A stretch of 64,000 nt of DNA from NCBI GenBank assembly GCA_045594065.1, contig JAZNXU010000002.1:1-64000 (forward strand), written 5' to 3'. Position numbers and translations under genes: made by a program. The notes beneath the pieces are model-generated. The model did not search any database. It saw only the letters and a list, made by a program, of their open reading frames with translations, and was not told where the DNA came from. Numbering within the stretch: the first letter of the stretch is position 1; each line of letters begins with the position of its first letter. Positions 1 to 8,036 of this stretch are shown here, piece after piece. The DNA comes from SIG565 sp045594065 (GTDB taxonomy: Bacteria > Bacillota > Clostridia > Oscillospirales > Acutalibacteraceae).

Positions 1-20
1 TACGGAAAGGTAATAAAAAT

Positions 21-1274
21 ATGTCACGTTACGAAGAGGCAAAAAAAATATATTCGGCGCTCGGAGTCGATACCGAAAAAGCACTTGAAGCACTGAAAAA
101 CGTAAGCATATCCGTCCACTGCTGGCAGGGAGATGACGTTATAGGCTTTGACAGCAAGGAGGCACTTTCGGGAGGAATTCAGACAACGGGAAACTACCCC
201 GGAAAGGCAACAACACCTGCAGAGCTTATGGCTGATATCGACAAGGCGTTTTCGCTTATTCCCGGTAAAAAGAAGCTCAATCTTCACGCAAGTTATGCGA
301 TTTTTGAAGACGGAGAATATGCAGACAGAGACAAAATAGAGCCGAAGCATTTTACAAAATGGGTTCAGTTTGCAAAGGAGCGCGGACTCGGTATTGATTT
401 TAACCCCACGTATTTTTCCCATCCGATGGTAAAGGACGGACTCACACTTTCTTCACCCGACGAGGAGGTACGTAAATTCTGGATAGAGCACGGTAAGGCT
501 TGTATTAGAATTTCACAGTATTTAGCCGAGGAGTTAGGCAAGCCTTGCGTTATGAATATCTGGACTGGCGATGGCTTTAAGGATATTCCCGCTGACCGTA
601 TGGGACCGCGCGTTCGCTATAAAGAATCTATTGATGAAATCCTCTCCGAGCCGTTCGATTTCGAGCTAGTTAAGCCCTGTGTAGAGTCAAAGGTATTTGG
701 CATCGGTGTTGAGGCTTATACCGTTGGCAGCGCTGAGTTTTCTCTGTCCTACGCTGCCGCTAATAAGGATAAGTGCATTCCGCTTATGGATAACGGTCAT
801 TACCACCCGACTGAGGTTGTGTCGGATAAAATTCCCGCACTGCTGAGCTTTTTCCCTGAAATTGCGCTTCATGTAACCCGTCCTATCCGTTGGGATTCCG
901 ACCATGTAGTACTTCTCGATGATGAAACTAAGGAAATCGCTAAAGAGATTGTTCGTTGCGGTGGACTCTCAGGTAGCGTAAAAATAGCGCTCGATTATTT
1001 CGATGCTTCCATTAACCGTATTTCAGCTTGGACTGTAGGTTTCCGTAACCTGCAGAAAGCCCTATTAATGGCTCTGCTTACTCCGAACGCTAAGCTTCGC
1101 GAATTGCAGGATGCCGATAATTGGACCGAGCTTATGGTAATGCAAGAAGAAATTAAAACACTCCCGTTTGGCGATGTTTGGGCTGAGTATTGCGCCAAGT
1201 GCGGCGTCCCTGCCGACGGCGAGTGGTTTGAAAGCGTAAAGAAATACGAAAACGAAGTTTTATCTAAAAGATAA
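21..1274 (+). CDS. rhaA: L-rhamnose isomerase
   Basis: Converts L-rhamnose to L-rhamnulose in the cytoplasm, the first step of rhamnose catabolism. The 417-residue product matches the usual RhaA length, and family stretches are visible: the N-terminal VHCWQGDDV, then NIWTGDGFKD near residue 180 and LMDNGHYHPTE near residue 255, which supplies metal and substrate ligands. The start has GGAAAGG upstream. It is followed after 12 bp by rhaD and then fucO, so the three form one operon; the rhamnulokinase is not in the window and may lie upstream. Odd feature: the first ~150 codons prefer GCA/GCG for Ala and GGA for Gly, while the rest prefers GCT/GCC and GGC/GGT like its neighbours, suggesting a mosaic gene. 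Confidence 0.95.
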   Translation: MSRYEEAKKIYSALGVDTEKALEALKNVSISVHCWQGDDVIGFDSKEALSGGIQTTGNYPGKATTPAELMADIDKAFSLIPGKKKLNLHASYAIFEDGEYADRDKIEPKHFTKWVQFAKERGLGIDFNPTYFSHPMVKDGLTLSSPDEEVRKFWIEHGKACIRISQYLAEELGKPCVMNIWTGDGFKDIPADRMGPRVRYKESIDEILSEPFDFELVKPCVESKVFGIGVEAYTVGSAEFSLSYAAANKDKCIPLMDNGHYHPTEVVSDKIPALLSFFPEIALHVTRPIRWDSDHVVLLDDETKEIAKEIVRCGGLSGSVKIALDYFDASINRISAWTVGFRNLQKALLMALLTPNAKLRELQDADNWTELMVMQEEIKTLPFGDVWAEYCAKCGVPADGEWFESVKKYENEVLSKR

Positions 1275-1286
1275 GGAGAAGAACAA

Positions 1287-2102
1287 ATGAAAGATATTTT
1301 AACAGCACCTTTTGTAAAAGAAATGATGGCAACTACCGCTAATATGTACAGACTCGGCTGGGACGAGCGCAACGGCGGCAACATCAGCTATATGCTTGAT
1401 ACTCAGCAGGTAGCCGAGTATTTAGATTTGGATAATGTTATCCGCACCATTCCTACAGGCTTTGACGCTACCGAGCTTATCGGCAAAATCTTCATAGTAA
1501 CCGGTACGGGCAAATACTTTAAGAATGTTGAGGTTGACCCCGAAACTAACTTAGGCATCATTCGCATAGCTAAAGACGGCACTACCGCCGAGCTTTTATG
1601 GGGTTATAAGGATGGCGGTCGCTTCACAAGTGAGCTTCCCGCGCACTTAATGAGCCATATGGTACGCCTTAAAAAGGACCCCAACCACCGTGTTGTAATG
1701 CATACACATCCTACATACACCCTTGCTATGACCCATGTTCACGAGCTTGACGATAAAAAATTCACCCATACAATTTGGGAAATGTGCACTGAGTGTATTG
1801 TTGTTTTCCCTGACGGTATAGGTGTTCTTCCGTGGATGGTTTGCGGCAATAACGAGATAGGCGAGGCTACCGCTAAAAAGATGAACGATTATCGTCTAGT
1901 AGTTTGGGGACTTCACGGTATCTACGGCGCCGGTCGCGATATGGACGAAACCTTTGGACTTATCGAAACCGTTGAAAAGGCAGCTCAGCTTTATATGCTC
2001 ACCGCCCACATGCCGCATGTAAACACCATTCTCGACCCCGAGCTCAAGGCTGTTGCCGATGCTTTCGGTCTTGACTACCGCAAAGACTTCTTAAATTTAT
2101 AA
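1287..2102 (+). CDS. rhaD: Rhamnulose-1-phosphate aldolase
   Basis: Class II zinc aldolase that splits L-rhamnulose 1-phosphate into dihydroxyacetone phosphate and L-lactaldehyde. The 271-residue length is typical. Visible signatures are the N-terminal GWDERNGGNISYML, the zinc-binding HTHPTYTL near residue 141 and a third-histidine region VVWGLHGIYGAG near residue 207. A clear AAGGAG site lies upstream. It sits between rhaA and fucO in the same direction with short gaps, so the operon turns rhamnose-derived lactaldehyde over to the next enzyme. Confidence 0.95.
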   Translation: MKDILTAPFVKEMMATTANMYRLGWDERNGGNISYMLDTQQVAEYLDLDNVIRTIPTGFDATELIGKIFIVTGTGKYFKNVEVDPETNLGIIRIAKDGTTAELLWGYKDGGRFTSELPAHLMSHMVRLKKDPNHRVVMHTHPTYTLAMTHVHELDDKKFTHTIWEMCTECIVVFPDGIGVLPWMVCGNNEIGEATAKKMNDYRLVVWGLHGIYGAGRDMDETFGLIETVEKAAQLYMLTAHMPHVNTILDPELKAVADAFGLDYRKDFLNL

Positions 2103-2127
2103 TTTTAAAAAAAGGAGATATAAAACC

Positions 2128-3276
2128 ATGGCAAACAGATTTGTACTAAACGAAACCAGCTATCACGGCAAAGGCGCTATTGCTGAGATAGCAACCGAGG
2201 TTAATGCTCGCGGCTTTAAAAAATGCTTCGTATGCTCTGACCCCGACCTCATTAAATTCGGTGTTACTAAAAAGGTAACAGACATTCTTGACGGTGCTTC
2301 TATCGCTTACGAAATTTATAGCGATATTAAGCCCAACCCCACAATTGAGAATGTTCAGAACGGTGTTGCTGCTTTCAAAGCAAGCGGTGCTGACTGCATT
2401 ATCGCAATCGGCGGCGGCTCTTCTATGGATACCGCTAAGGCTATCGGTATCATCATCGAGAACCCCGAGTTTGCTGATGTTCGCTCATTAGAGGGCGTTG
2501 CTCCTACTAAGAATAAGTGCACACCTATTATTGCAGTTCCCACCACCGCCGGCACCGCAGCTGAGGTTACTATTAACTATGTTATTACCGATGCTGAAAA
2601 GAACCGCAAAATGGTTTGCGTAGATGTTCACGACATTCCCGTTGTAGCTGTTGTTGACCCCGATATGATGGCTTCTATGCCTAAGGGTCTTACCGCCGCT
2701 ACCGGTATGGACGCTCTTACCCACGCAATCGAGGGTTACATCACTAAAGGCGCTTGGGAGCTTTCCGATATGTTCCACATTAAGGCTATCGAGATTATTG
2801 CTCGCAGCCTACGCGGCGCTGTGGCTAATACAGATGAGGGCAGACTTGATATGGCTCTCGGTCAGTATGTAGCAGGTATGGGCTTCTCGAATGTTGGTCT
2901 TGGTATTGTTCACTCCATGGCTCACCCGCTCGGCGCTTTATACGATACTCCTCACGGCGTAGCTAACGCTATCATTCTTCCCACCGTTATGGAGTACAAC
3001 GCTCCTGCAACAGGCGAGAAATATCGCGATATAGCCGTTGCTATGGGCGTTAAGGAAGCTGCAAATATGAGCATTGAGGATGCCCGCAAGGCAGCAATCG
3101 ATGCCGTTAAGCAGTTATCTGCCGATGTTGGCATTCCTGCCGACCTTAAGGAGATTGTAAAGGCTGAGGATATCGATTTCTTAGCACAGTCTGCTTTCGA
3201 CGATGCTTGCCGTCCCGGTAACCCGATGGATACAAGCGTTGAGGAAATCAAGGAGCTTTACTTAAAGCTTTGCTAA
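2128..3276 (+). CDS. fucO: Lactaldehyde reductase (iron-containing alcohol dehydrogenase)
   Basis: Group III iron-dependent alcohol dehydrogenase that reduces L-lactaldehyde from the RhaD reaction to 1,2-propanediol with NADH. The product has 382 residues, the family length. The nucleotide-binding GGGSSMDTAKAIG lies near residue 95, PTTAGTAAEVT near 138, and the iron-binding histidines lie in DALTHAIEGY near 195 and HSMAHPLGALYDTPHG near 262. AAAGGAG precedes the start. It is the last gene of the rhamnose operon and is followed directly by a strong terminator. FucO also serves fucose metabolism, but its place here makes rhamnose the likelier source of substrate. Confidence 0.93.
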   Translation: MANRFVLNETSYHGKGAIAEIATEVNARGFKKCFVCSDPDLIKFGVTKKVTDILDGASIAYEIYSDIKPNPTIENVQNGVAAFKASGADCIIAIGGGSSMDTAKAIGIIIENPEFADVRSLEGVAPTKNKCTPIIAVPTTAGTAAEVTINYVITDAEKNRKMVCVDVHDIPVVAVVDPDMMASMPKGLTAATGMDALTHAIEGYITKGAWELSDMFHIKAIEIIARSLRGAVANTDEGRLDMALGQYVAGMGFSNVGLGIVHSMAHPLGALYDTPHGVANAIILPTVMEYNAPATGEKYRDIAVAMGVKEAANMSIEDARKAAIDAVKQLSADVGIPADLKEIVKAEDIDFLAQSAFDDACRPGNPMDTSVEEIKELYLKLC

Positions 3277-3280
3277 ATTA

Positions 3281-3310
3281 AAATGGCGGCTCTATTGAGC
3301 CGCCATTTTT
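3281..3310 (+). terminator. Rho-independent terminator of the rhamnose operon
   Basis: A perfect 12-bp stem (arms 3281-3292 and 3297-3308) with a four-base loop ends in a T run, five bases after the fucO stop codon. Confidence 0.9.
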
Positions 3311-3354
3311 ACTTACTTTATCAATATTTATACAGCATACCATACTTTTCAAAA

Positions 3355-3397
3355 CAAAAAATCTAAACTCAACCTGAAGAGGTCGAATTTAGATTTT
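3355..3397 (-). terminator. Terminator of tRNA-Leu
   Basis: Read on the minus strand, arms around 3384-3397 and 3356-3370 pair as TCTAAATTC with GAGTTTAGA, followed by a TTTTTT run directly after the tRNA CCA end. It ends the tRNA-Leu transcript and faces the rhamnose-operon terminator. Confidence 0.75.
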
Positions 3398-3480
3398 TGG
3401 TGCGGGTGACAGGACTTGAACCTGCACGCGTGAGCGCTAGCTCCTAAGGCTAGTGCGTCTGCCAATTCCGCCACACCCGC
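3398..3480 (-). tRNA. tRNA-Leu (anticodon UAG)
   Basis: On the minus strand the gene starts GCGGGTGTGGCGGAATTGG, has anticodon stem CTAGC/GCTAG with loop CTTAGGA (anticodon TAG, reading CUA), a short variable arm, a GGTTCAAGTCC T-arm and an acceptor end matching GCGGGTG, with CCA encoded. It is 83 bases including CCA. A truncated copy of its first 22 bases lies 199 bp upstream on the same strand, and the only good promoter lies upstream of that copy. Confidence 0.95.
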
Positions 3481-3683
3481 ATATATAAAACGGTTAAATG
3501 CCGTTTTACTGACTATATGAAATTTTTAATGACAAGGCAGCCGCACCTGCGTGACTCTTGCGGTGCCCGACGATTCGATGCTGCCGCATCTCACTTGTCG
3601 ACCGCTGCGCCTTTTGCGCTGTCGCTTTATCATCCGCTGGATGCGCTCGGCGCAAAACTGCCAATTCCGCCACACCCGCATAT
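3459..3683 (-). repeat. Duplicated tRNA-Leu 5' end around a palindromic element
   Basis: An exact 26-bp direct repeat (3459-3484 and 3658-3683, offset 199 bp) holds the first ~22 bases of tRNA-Leu plus four upstream bases. The copy at 3658-3679 is not followed by the rest of a tRNA. In between (3485-3657) is GC-rich sequence with several short palindromes (for example CATCC/GGATG and GATGC/GCATC on the minus strand) and a terminator-like hairpin, AAAACGG/CCGTTTT, at 3487-3507 just before the intact tRNA. The core GCGGTCGACAAGT on the minus strand resembles GCGGTCGATAAAACAAGT beside tRNA-Lys at 51.8 kb. An open frame through here is not credible as a gene. Confidence 0.8.
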
Positions 3684-3711
3684 TTGACTGTCAAATTAAT
3701 CGGTAATTAAT

Positions 3712-3740
3712 ATTTTACTAAAAACGCACTTAAAAGTCAA
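3712..3740 (-). promoter_or_regulatory. Promoter of the tRNA-Leu locus
   Basis: On the minus strand TTGACT (3740-3735) and TAAAAT (3717-3712) are separated by 17 bp. Transcription would start about 25 bases before the truncated tRNA copy and run through the palindromic element into the intact tRNA-Leu. Confidence 0.7.
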
Positions 3741-3798
3741 CACTCTTTTTAAAAATAGATATACATATAAAGTGAATTTTTGCTCATCTATATTTTTA

Positions 3799-3827
3799 TT
3801 GAAAAATTCATAGAAATAGTTTATAAT
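3799..3827 (+). promoter_or_regulatory. SigA-type promoter of the cytidylate-kinase-like gene
   Basis: TTGAAA (3799-3804), a 17-bp spacer and TATAAT (3822-3827) lie 22 bp before the ATG at 3850, which is preceded by an AAGGTGGT ribosome binding site. Confidence 0.75.
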
Positions 3828-3849
3828 AAAAACACAAGGTGGTGTTAAT

Positions 3850-4473
3850 ATGAATGAAAACATTATAATTACAATAGGCCGCCAGTACGGTAGTGGCGGA
3901 CATCAGGTTGCGCGCGAATTATCAAAGCTTTTAGGTATTAAAATGTATGATAAAGAGCTTATCGATTTAGCCGCTAAAGAAAGCGGTATAAACGAGGATA
4001 TTTTAAAGGCATACGATGAGAAGCCGACCAACAGTTTTTTATATTCACTATCTTTAGGGGCTTATTCATTTGAAAATTCATTATTAGGTACGCCCTCAAT
4101 CCCGCTTGTTGACCGTGTTTTTGCGGCACAAGCCAATATCATCAAGGATATAGCCGAAAAGGAGTCCTGCATATTCGTTGGTCGTTGCGCTAACAGCATT
4201 TTGGCTGACCGCCCAAATGTGCTCTCAGTATTTATCCATACGGATATTGAGCGAAGAATTGACCGCATTTGCGAGTACGAGAAAATTTCCCGAGCAGAAG
4301 CCTCGTCGATTATCCGTAGTGCTGATAAAAAGAGAGCGAGCTATTATAACTATTTCTCCGATTTAAAGTGGGGAGATGCAACAGCTTATGACCTTTGTAT
4401 TGACAGCCGCATTGGTATTGAAAATGTTGCCGAAGTTATAAAGCTTTTCATCGAGCATCATAATGCACTTTAA
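3850..4473 (+). CDS. Cytidylate kinase-like family protein
   Basis: A P-loop nucleoside-monophosphate-kinase-like protein of 207 residues. The N-terminus IITIGRQYGSGGHQVAREL carries a variant Walker A (GRQYGSGG) typical of the cytidylate-kinase-like family (PF13189), followed by YDKELIDLAAKESGI. IFVGRCANSIL near residue 110 and RIDRICEYEKISRAEA near 135 correspond to a core strand and the lid. The family is widespread in gut Clostridia and its true substrate is uncertain, so I do not call it cmk. It has its own promoter, and its terminator overlaps the ribosome binding site of yunB. Confidence 0.85.
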   Translation: MNENIIITIGRQYGSGGHQVARELSKLLGIKMYDKELIDLAAKESGINEDILKAYDEKPTNSFLYSLSLGAYSFENSLLGTPSIPLVDRVFAAQANIIKDIAEKESCIFVGRCANSILADRPNVLSVFIHTDIERRIDRICEYEKISRAEASSIIRSADKKRASYYNYFSDLKWGDATAYDLCIDSRIGIENVAEVIKLFIEHHNAL

Positions 4474-4488
4474 TTAATTTAACAAAAT

Positions 4489-4532
4489 CACCCTTTTTCC
4501 GTAAAATGTAATACGGAAGAGGGTGTTTTTTT
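4489..4532 (+). terminator. Terminator overlapping the yunB ribosome binding site
   Basis: Arms 4489-4502 and 4513-4525 pair (CACCC...CCGT with ACGG...GGGTG, one bulge) and are followed by seven Ts. The 3' arm contains the GGAAGAGGG that serves as the ribosome binding site for the TTG start at 4531. The structure therefore ends the upstream transcript and would hide the site in any read-through RNA. Confidence 0.75.
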
Positions 4533-5226
4533 GCGCAAATCAAGAGGAAAAGGCAAATTAAGGCTTGCTTTTATACTTATAATAATTCTTATTTTACTTA
4601 TCGCTACCTGTGCTTCTTCACTCGCTATTAGAAAAACAGTTTCGGGATATGCCAAGGATCAGGCGACAACCATACTTTTCAATGCCGCCAATAAAGCGGT
4701 AGGGGATTATCTTGCCGATAACGGTGTTACTTATGACCAAATTGTAAAGCTCACGCGCAACGGTGAGGGGGACATTTCTTCACTGGAAATTGATGTTGTT
4801 AAAATTAACGAGCTAAAAAGTGGAATTACCAATATGATAGCGAACGGAACGGCACTTAGCGAGCAGTATACCATTGGCATACCGATAGGTACGCTGTTCG
4901 GTAACGAATATACCTTAGGGCTCGGTCCTCAAATGAGATTTAAAATGCAAATGGTGTCTACTGTTACCACCGATTTCGAGAGTAATTTTTATTCAGCAGG
5001 CATTAATCAGGTCTTGCATCAGATTCTCATAAAGGTAAAAATAAGCGGTAATGTTATAATTCCGTGGTGTAAAACGCCGTTTTCTTTAGAAACCACCGTA
5101 ATTGCGGCGCAAACGGTGCTTGTGGGCGTTACACCCGAGGCTTATACCAATGTTATAGAAAGCTATACATACGGTCAGGATGGCGTTGTAGGCGATATTT
5201 TTGATTACGGCGCAATTGTAGATTAA
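4531..5226 (+). CDS. yunB: Sporulation protein YunB
   Basis: A 231-residue protein with a very basic N-terminus (RKSRGKGKLR) and one membrane segment (residues ~10-32), followed by an extracytoplasmic domain. It matches YunB, made in the mother cell during sporulation in Bacillus. Family-like stretches are NAANKAVGDYL near residue 50 and IGIPIGTLFGNEYTLGLGP near 110, with a C-terminal region like VTPEAYTNVIESYTYG. The start is TTG, chosen because the only good Shine-Dalgarno sequence (GGAAGAGGG) lies six bases upstream. That site is part of a terminator stem, which may limit expression from the upstream promoter. Confidence 0.85.
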   Translation: MRKSRGKGKLRLAFILIIILILLIATCASSLAIRKTVSGYAKDQATTILFNAANKAVGDYLADNGVTYDQIVKLTRNGEGDISSLEIDVVKINELKSGITNMIANGTALSEQYTIGIPIGTLFGNEYTLGLGPQMRFKMQMVSTVTTDFESNFYSAGINQVLHQILIKVKISGNVIIPWCKTPFSLETTVIAAQTVLVGVTPEAYTNVIESYTYGQDGVVGDIFDYGAIVD

Positions 5227-5229
5227 TTA

Positions 5230-5257
5230 AAAAAGCCAAGGTTTTCCTTGGCTTTTT
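5230..5257. terminator. Bidirectional terminator between yunB and hom
   Basis: AAAAGCCAAGG and CCTTGGCTTTTT pair perfectly around a TTTT loop, with an A run before and a T run after. It lies between the stops of two convergent genes and can serve both. Confidence 0.9.
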
Positions 5258-5263
5258 GCTATT

Positions 5264-6487
5264 TTATATCACATTTATGACGGCATCTACCGTGCAGTTT
5301 TTAAGTTCTGCAAGCTTTGCGGTAAGCTCTTTTTCTACCGCGGCATCGGTTATAAACACAACCTCTCTTGCTACGGCGTTATGAAGCAACTGAACATCTC
5401 CAAACAGAGCTTTTACGACCGACACAATGCTTTCATCAGCCCCACTCAGCTTTACATAAAGTCGGGTTACAAGGTTTTCCTTTGCCTCAACAAAGTTATC
5501 CTTTGAATCCTCCCAATAAAGATACTTGCGCGCTTTTAAGTGTTTAGCACAGTCGATTATATCTGCTACAACGGCGCTCGCTGTAGGTAGCTTGCCTGCA
5601 CCCTTGCCGTAGAAAAGAGTATCGTCAACGGCGTTTCCGCAAACCATAACGGCGTTATACACATCTCGTACACCCGCTAACATATTGTCCTTGCAAACAA
5701 GGGCAGGGTAAACGTTTGCGGCGATTTTTCCATTGTCTAAATCCTGTGCGTGACCGATAAGCTTTATAACATAACCGAGTTTGTCGGCATAATCGACATC
5801 GTCAAGTGTAATCTCGGTAATACCCTTAGTGTAAACATTCTCGGGATATACATGTCTGCCGAATGCAAGGGAAGCTAGAATGCAAATTTTGCGGCAGGCA
5901 TCGTGGCCTAAAACATCGGCGTCGGGAATTCGTTCGGCATAGCCTAAATCCTGTGCGAGCTTAAGTGCATCTTGAAAGCTAAAATTATCGCAAATCATTT
6001 TGGTTAAAATGAAATTGGTAGTGCCGTTTAAAATACCGAAAATCTCGGTAATCTTATTTGCAGCAAGGCATTGGGAAAGAGGCCTTAATATCGGAATACC
6101 GCCGCCCACACTTGCTTCAAAAAGAAAGTTTACATTGTGCTCAGCTGCTATTTTCAAAAGCTCGGCACCCTTAGCGGCAACCAACTCTTTATTGGAGGTT
6201 ACAACACTCTTACCTGCCTGTAAGCAGCGTTTAACATAATCGTAAGCGGGGTTGAGTCCACCCATAACCTCGGCTACAATTAAAACTTCTTCATCGTTTA
6301 TAATATCTTCGAAATTCTTTGTGAATTTATCGCTGTATGTAAGAGAGGGAAACTCACGCAGATCAAGAATATGTTTAATGTTAATTTCGTTTTTTGCGTT
6401 TTTGGTAATGGTATCACAGTTGTTTATTAAAACTTCGGCTACACCCGAGCCTACAACACCGTGCCCCATAACGGCAATATTTACCAT
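5264..6487 (-). CDS. hom: Homoserine dehydrogenase
   Basis: Reduces aspartate semialdehyde to homoserine with NAD(P)H, at the branch to threonine and methionine. The 407 residues comprise an N-terminal Rossmann domain (MGHGVVGSGVAEVL), the catalytic domain with SNKELVAAKG near residue 98, ASVGGGIPI near 126, GILNGTTNFILTKM near 150 and GYAERIPDADV near 183, and a C-terminal ACT domain (from about residue 335) for feedback regulation. It stands alone on the minus strand between convergent yunB and divergent ytvI; thrB and thrC are not adjacent. Confidence 0.93.
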   Translation of the reverse strand: MVNIAVMGHGVVGSGVAEVLINNCDTITKNAKNEINIKHILDLREFPSLTYSDKFTKNFEDIINDEEVLIVAEVMGGLNPAYDYVKRCLQAGKSVVTSNKELVAAKGAELLKIAAEHNVNFLFEASVGGGIPILRPLSQCLAANKITEIFGILNGTTNFILTKMICDNFSFQDALKLAQDLGYAERIPDADVLGHDACRKICILASLAFGRHVYPENVYTKGITEITLDDVDYADKLGYVIKLIGHAQDLDNGKIAANVYPALVCKDNMLAGVRDVYNAVMVCGNAVDDTLFYGKGAGKLPTASAVVADIIDCAKHLKARKYLYWEDSKDNFVEAKENLVTRLYVKLSGADESIVSVVKALFGDVQLLHNAVAREVVFITDAAVEKELTAKLAELKNCTVDAVINVI

Positions 6488-6608
6488 AGCTGTATCATTC
6501 CTTTGCGGTAATATACTTATTTAAGTCTAACATAAAAACAATAATAATTCAATAGATTTTAAATATAAATCCGCAGTTTTCTGCAAACAATTAAAAGGGG
6601 GCGATATT

Positions 6609-7658
6609 ATGAATACTAATAATCGCGGACATTTTTTAATTAATGCCGCATATTTTATTTTTATAGCTGCAGTAATTTTCTTGTCTTATAAATACTTGCT
6701 TAGTTTTCTACTGCCCTTTTTAATTGCGCTGCTTATCGGTTATTTGGTGCAAAAGCCGTCACAAAAGCTTGCAAAAAAACTCAGGTGTAAGCCCCGAACT
6801 GTTGCTCCTGTTATGGCTTTGCTTATTTACCTTGCAGTGGGAGCAGTTATTTTTTCGGTAGTATTCTACCTTTTTTCAAATTTTCAACCTGCAATAACGG
6901 GTATTTCCGATACCTTAACGCAGGCAACTAATATTTTTTCGGGGGCATTTAATAAGTATTCTGCTTGGAGCCGTAATCTGCCCGAGGAAATTCGCTATGT
7001 TCTTGAAAATTTACCAAAAAATATAGCCGAACGGGCAATGAGTTTTTTAACCTCTGCTGCTTCGGATTTTATATCTTTTGCCGCTAAGAATATACCGTCA
7101 TTTTTCTTTAGTTCTTTAATAACAGTTATGGCAAGTATTTATTTTGCGCGCGATTTTTCGGCTGTAAAAAGCTTCATTATGTCTGTAATCTCCGAAACAC
7201 GCCGTGAAAGTCTAACCAGAATTAAAAATATTCTTTTTTCGAATGTTTTCAAAATGGCAAAGGGTTACGGCGTTCTCATTCTAATTACCTTTGCAGAGAT
7301 TACAGTAGGCTTTCTTATTATCGGTGTAAAAAATGCCGTATTTTATGCTGCTATAATTTCGGTTATCGATGCTCTGCCTGTTCTAGGTGTTGGTATAGTG
7401 CTTATCCCTTGGGCAGTGATAAGTATTATTTCTGGTAATTTGACCTTTGGAATAATGCTGGCAATTTTGTATGTTATTACGGCGGTGGTGCGAAATATTC
7501 TTGAGCCTAAAATTTTGAGCAGCAAGCTGGGAATTCCGCCGCTGCTCTCCTTGCTTATAATTTTCTGTGGTCTAAAGCTATTCGGATTTTTCGGTATGAT
7601 AGTAGCATTTATAAGTCTTGTTATATTTATCGATTATTACAGAGAGGAAAAGGTGTAG
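6609..7658 (+). CDS. ytvI: Sporulation integral membrane protein YtvI (AI-2E transporter superfamily)
   Basis: A 349-residue polytopic membrane protein with hydrophobic segments at residues ~12-60, ~70-95, ~150-175, and a dense C-terminal set from ~210 to 345. The C-terminal RNILEPKILSSKLGIPPLLSL with GLKLFGFFGMI is characteristic of the AI-2E/PerM superfamily, and the length and arrangement fit YtvI. A related Bacillus protein is linked to sporulation. AAAAGGGGGCG precedes the ATG. The last codons form part of the terminator hairpin. A general AI-2E family transporter is the alternative. Confidence 0.82.
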   Translation: MNTNNRGHFLINAAYFIFIAAVIFLSYKYLLSFLLPFLIALLIGYLVQKPSQKLAKKLRCKPRTVAPVMALLIYLAVGAVIFSVVFYLFSNFQPAITGISDTLTQATNIFSGAFNKYSAWSRNLPEEIRYVLENLPKNIAERAMSFLTSAASDFISFAAKNIPSFFFSSLITVMASIYFARDFSAVKSFIMSVISETRRESLTRIKNILFSNVFKMAKGYGVLILITFAEITVGFLIIGVKNAVFYAAIISVIDALPVLGVGIVLIPWAVISIISGNLTFGIMLAILYVITAVVRNILEPKILSSKLGIPPLLSLLIIFCGLKLFGFFGMIVAFISLVIFIDYYREEKV

Positions 7659-7676
7659 GAAGAGCCTACACCTTTT
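7648..7676 (+). terminator. Terminator overlapping the end of ytvI
   Basis: AAAAGGTGTAGG pairs perfectly with CCTACACCTTTT around a five-base loop, then AATTTTT. The 5' arm includes the last codons and the stop of ytvI. Confidence 0.8.
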
Positions 7677-7738
7677 AATTTTTCGGGCATAGTATGTAAA
7701 AGGCAACCGAATTTAGGATGCTTAAAAGGGGAATACAA

Positions 7739-7957
7739 ATGCACAGATACAGAGTTTCTACCGGCACTGTAACCTATGCAATTAAGGGTAGGGATATTCT
7801 ACGACGGCACGGATACAGTGCGGCTATTGAGCGTTTATCGGGTGCCGGCAGAATCGGTTGCGGATACGGTATCGTTTTTGGCGGTGACCCCGAAAAGGCT
7901 GAAGCATTACTGAGAAATGCTTCGGTAAAAATCTTTGAAATAAAGAAAATAACCTAA
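7739..7957 (+). CDS. DUF3343 putative Se/S carrier-like protein
   Basis: A 72-residue cytoplasmic protein of the DUF3343 (PF11823) family, annotated in databases as a putative selenium/sulfur carrier related to parts of YedF. GRIGCGYGIVFGG near residue 40 holds the conserved cysteine, likely the carrier thiol. I start at the ATG at 7739 (MHRYRVSTGTV) because AAAGGGGA lies seven bases upstream; an in-frame start 21 bp earlier has no such site. A cysteine desulfurase of the matching type follows 80 bp later, separated by a hairpin, so a sulfur- or selenium-transfer partnership is plausible but inferred. Confidence 0.82.
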   Translation: MHRYRVSTGTVTYAIKGRDILRRHGYSAAIERLSGAGRIGCGYGIVFGGDPEKAEALLRNASVKIFEIKKIT

Positions 7958-7975
7958 GGTCTTTAAACACTTCAC

Positions 7976-8003
7976 AAAAACCTCCGAAAATTCGGGGGTT
8001 TTT
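7976..8003 (+). terminator. Hairpin and T run between DUF3343 and cysteine desulfurase genes
   Basis: AAAAACCTCCGA pairs with TCGGGGGTTTTT (one G-U) around a three-base loop. It could end the DUF3343 transcript or attenuate read-through into the desulfurase gene, whose start is 34 bp on. Confidence 0.75.
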
Positions 8004-8036
8004 GGATATTTACAGAAAATTTTGGAGGAAAGTTTT

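Noticed and set aside
3506..3694. 62-codon frame on the minus strand over the tRNA-Leu repeat
   Set aside because: It reads through a tRNA fragment and palindromic repeats, has no ribosome binding site and no protein-like composition.
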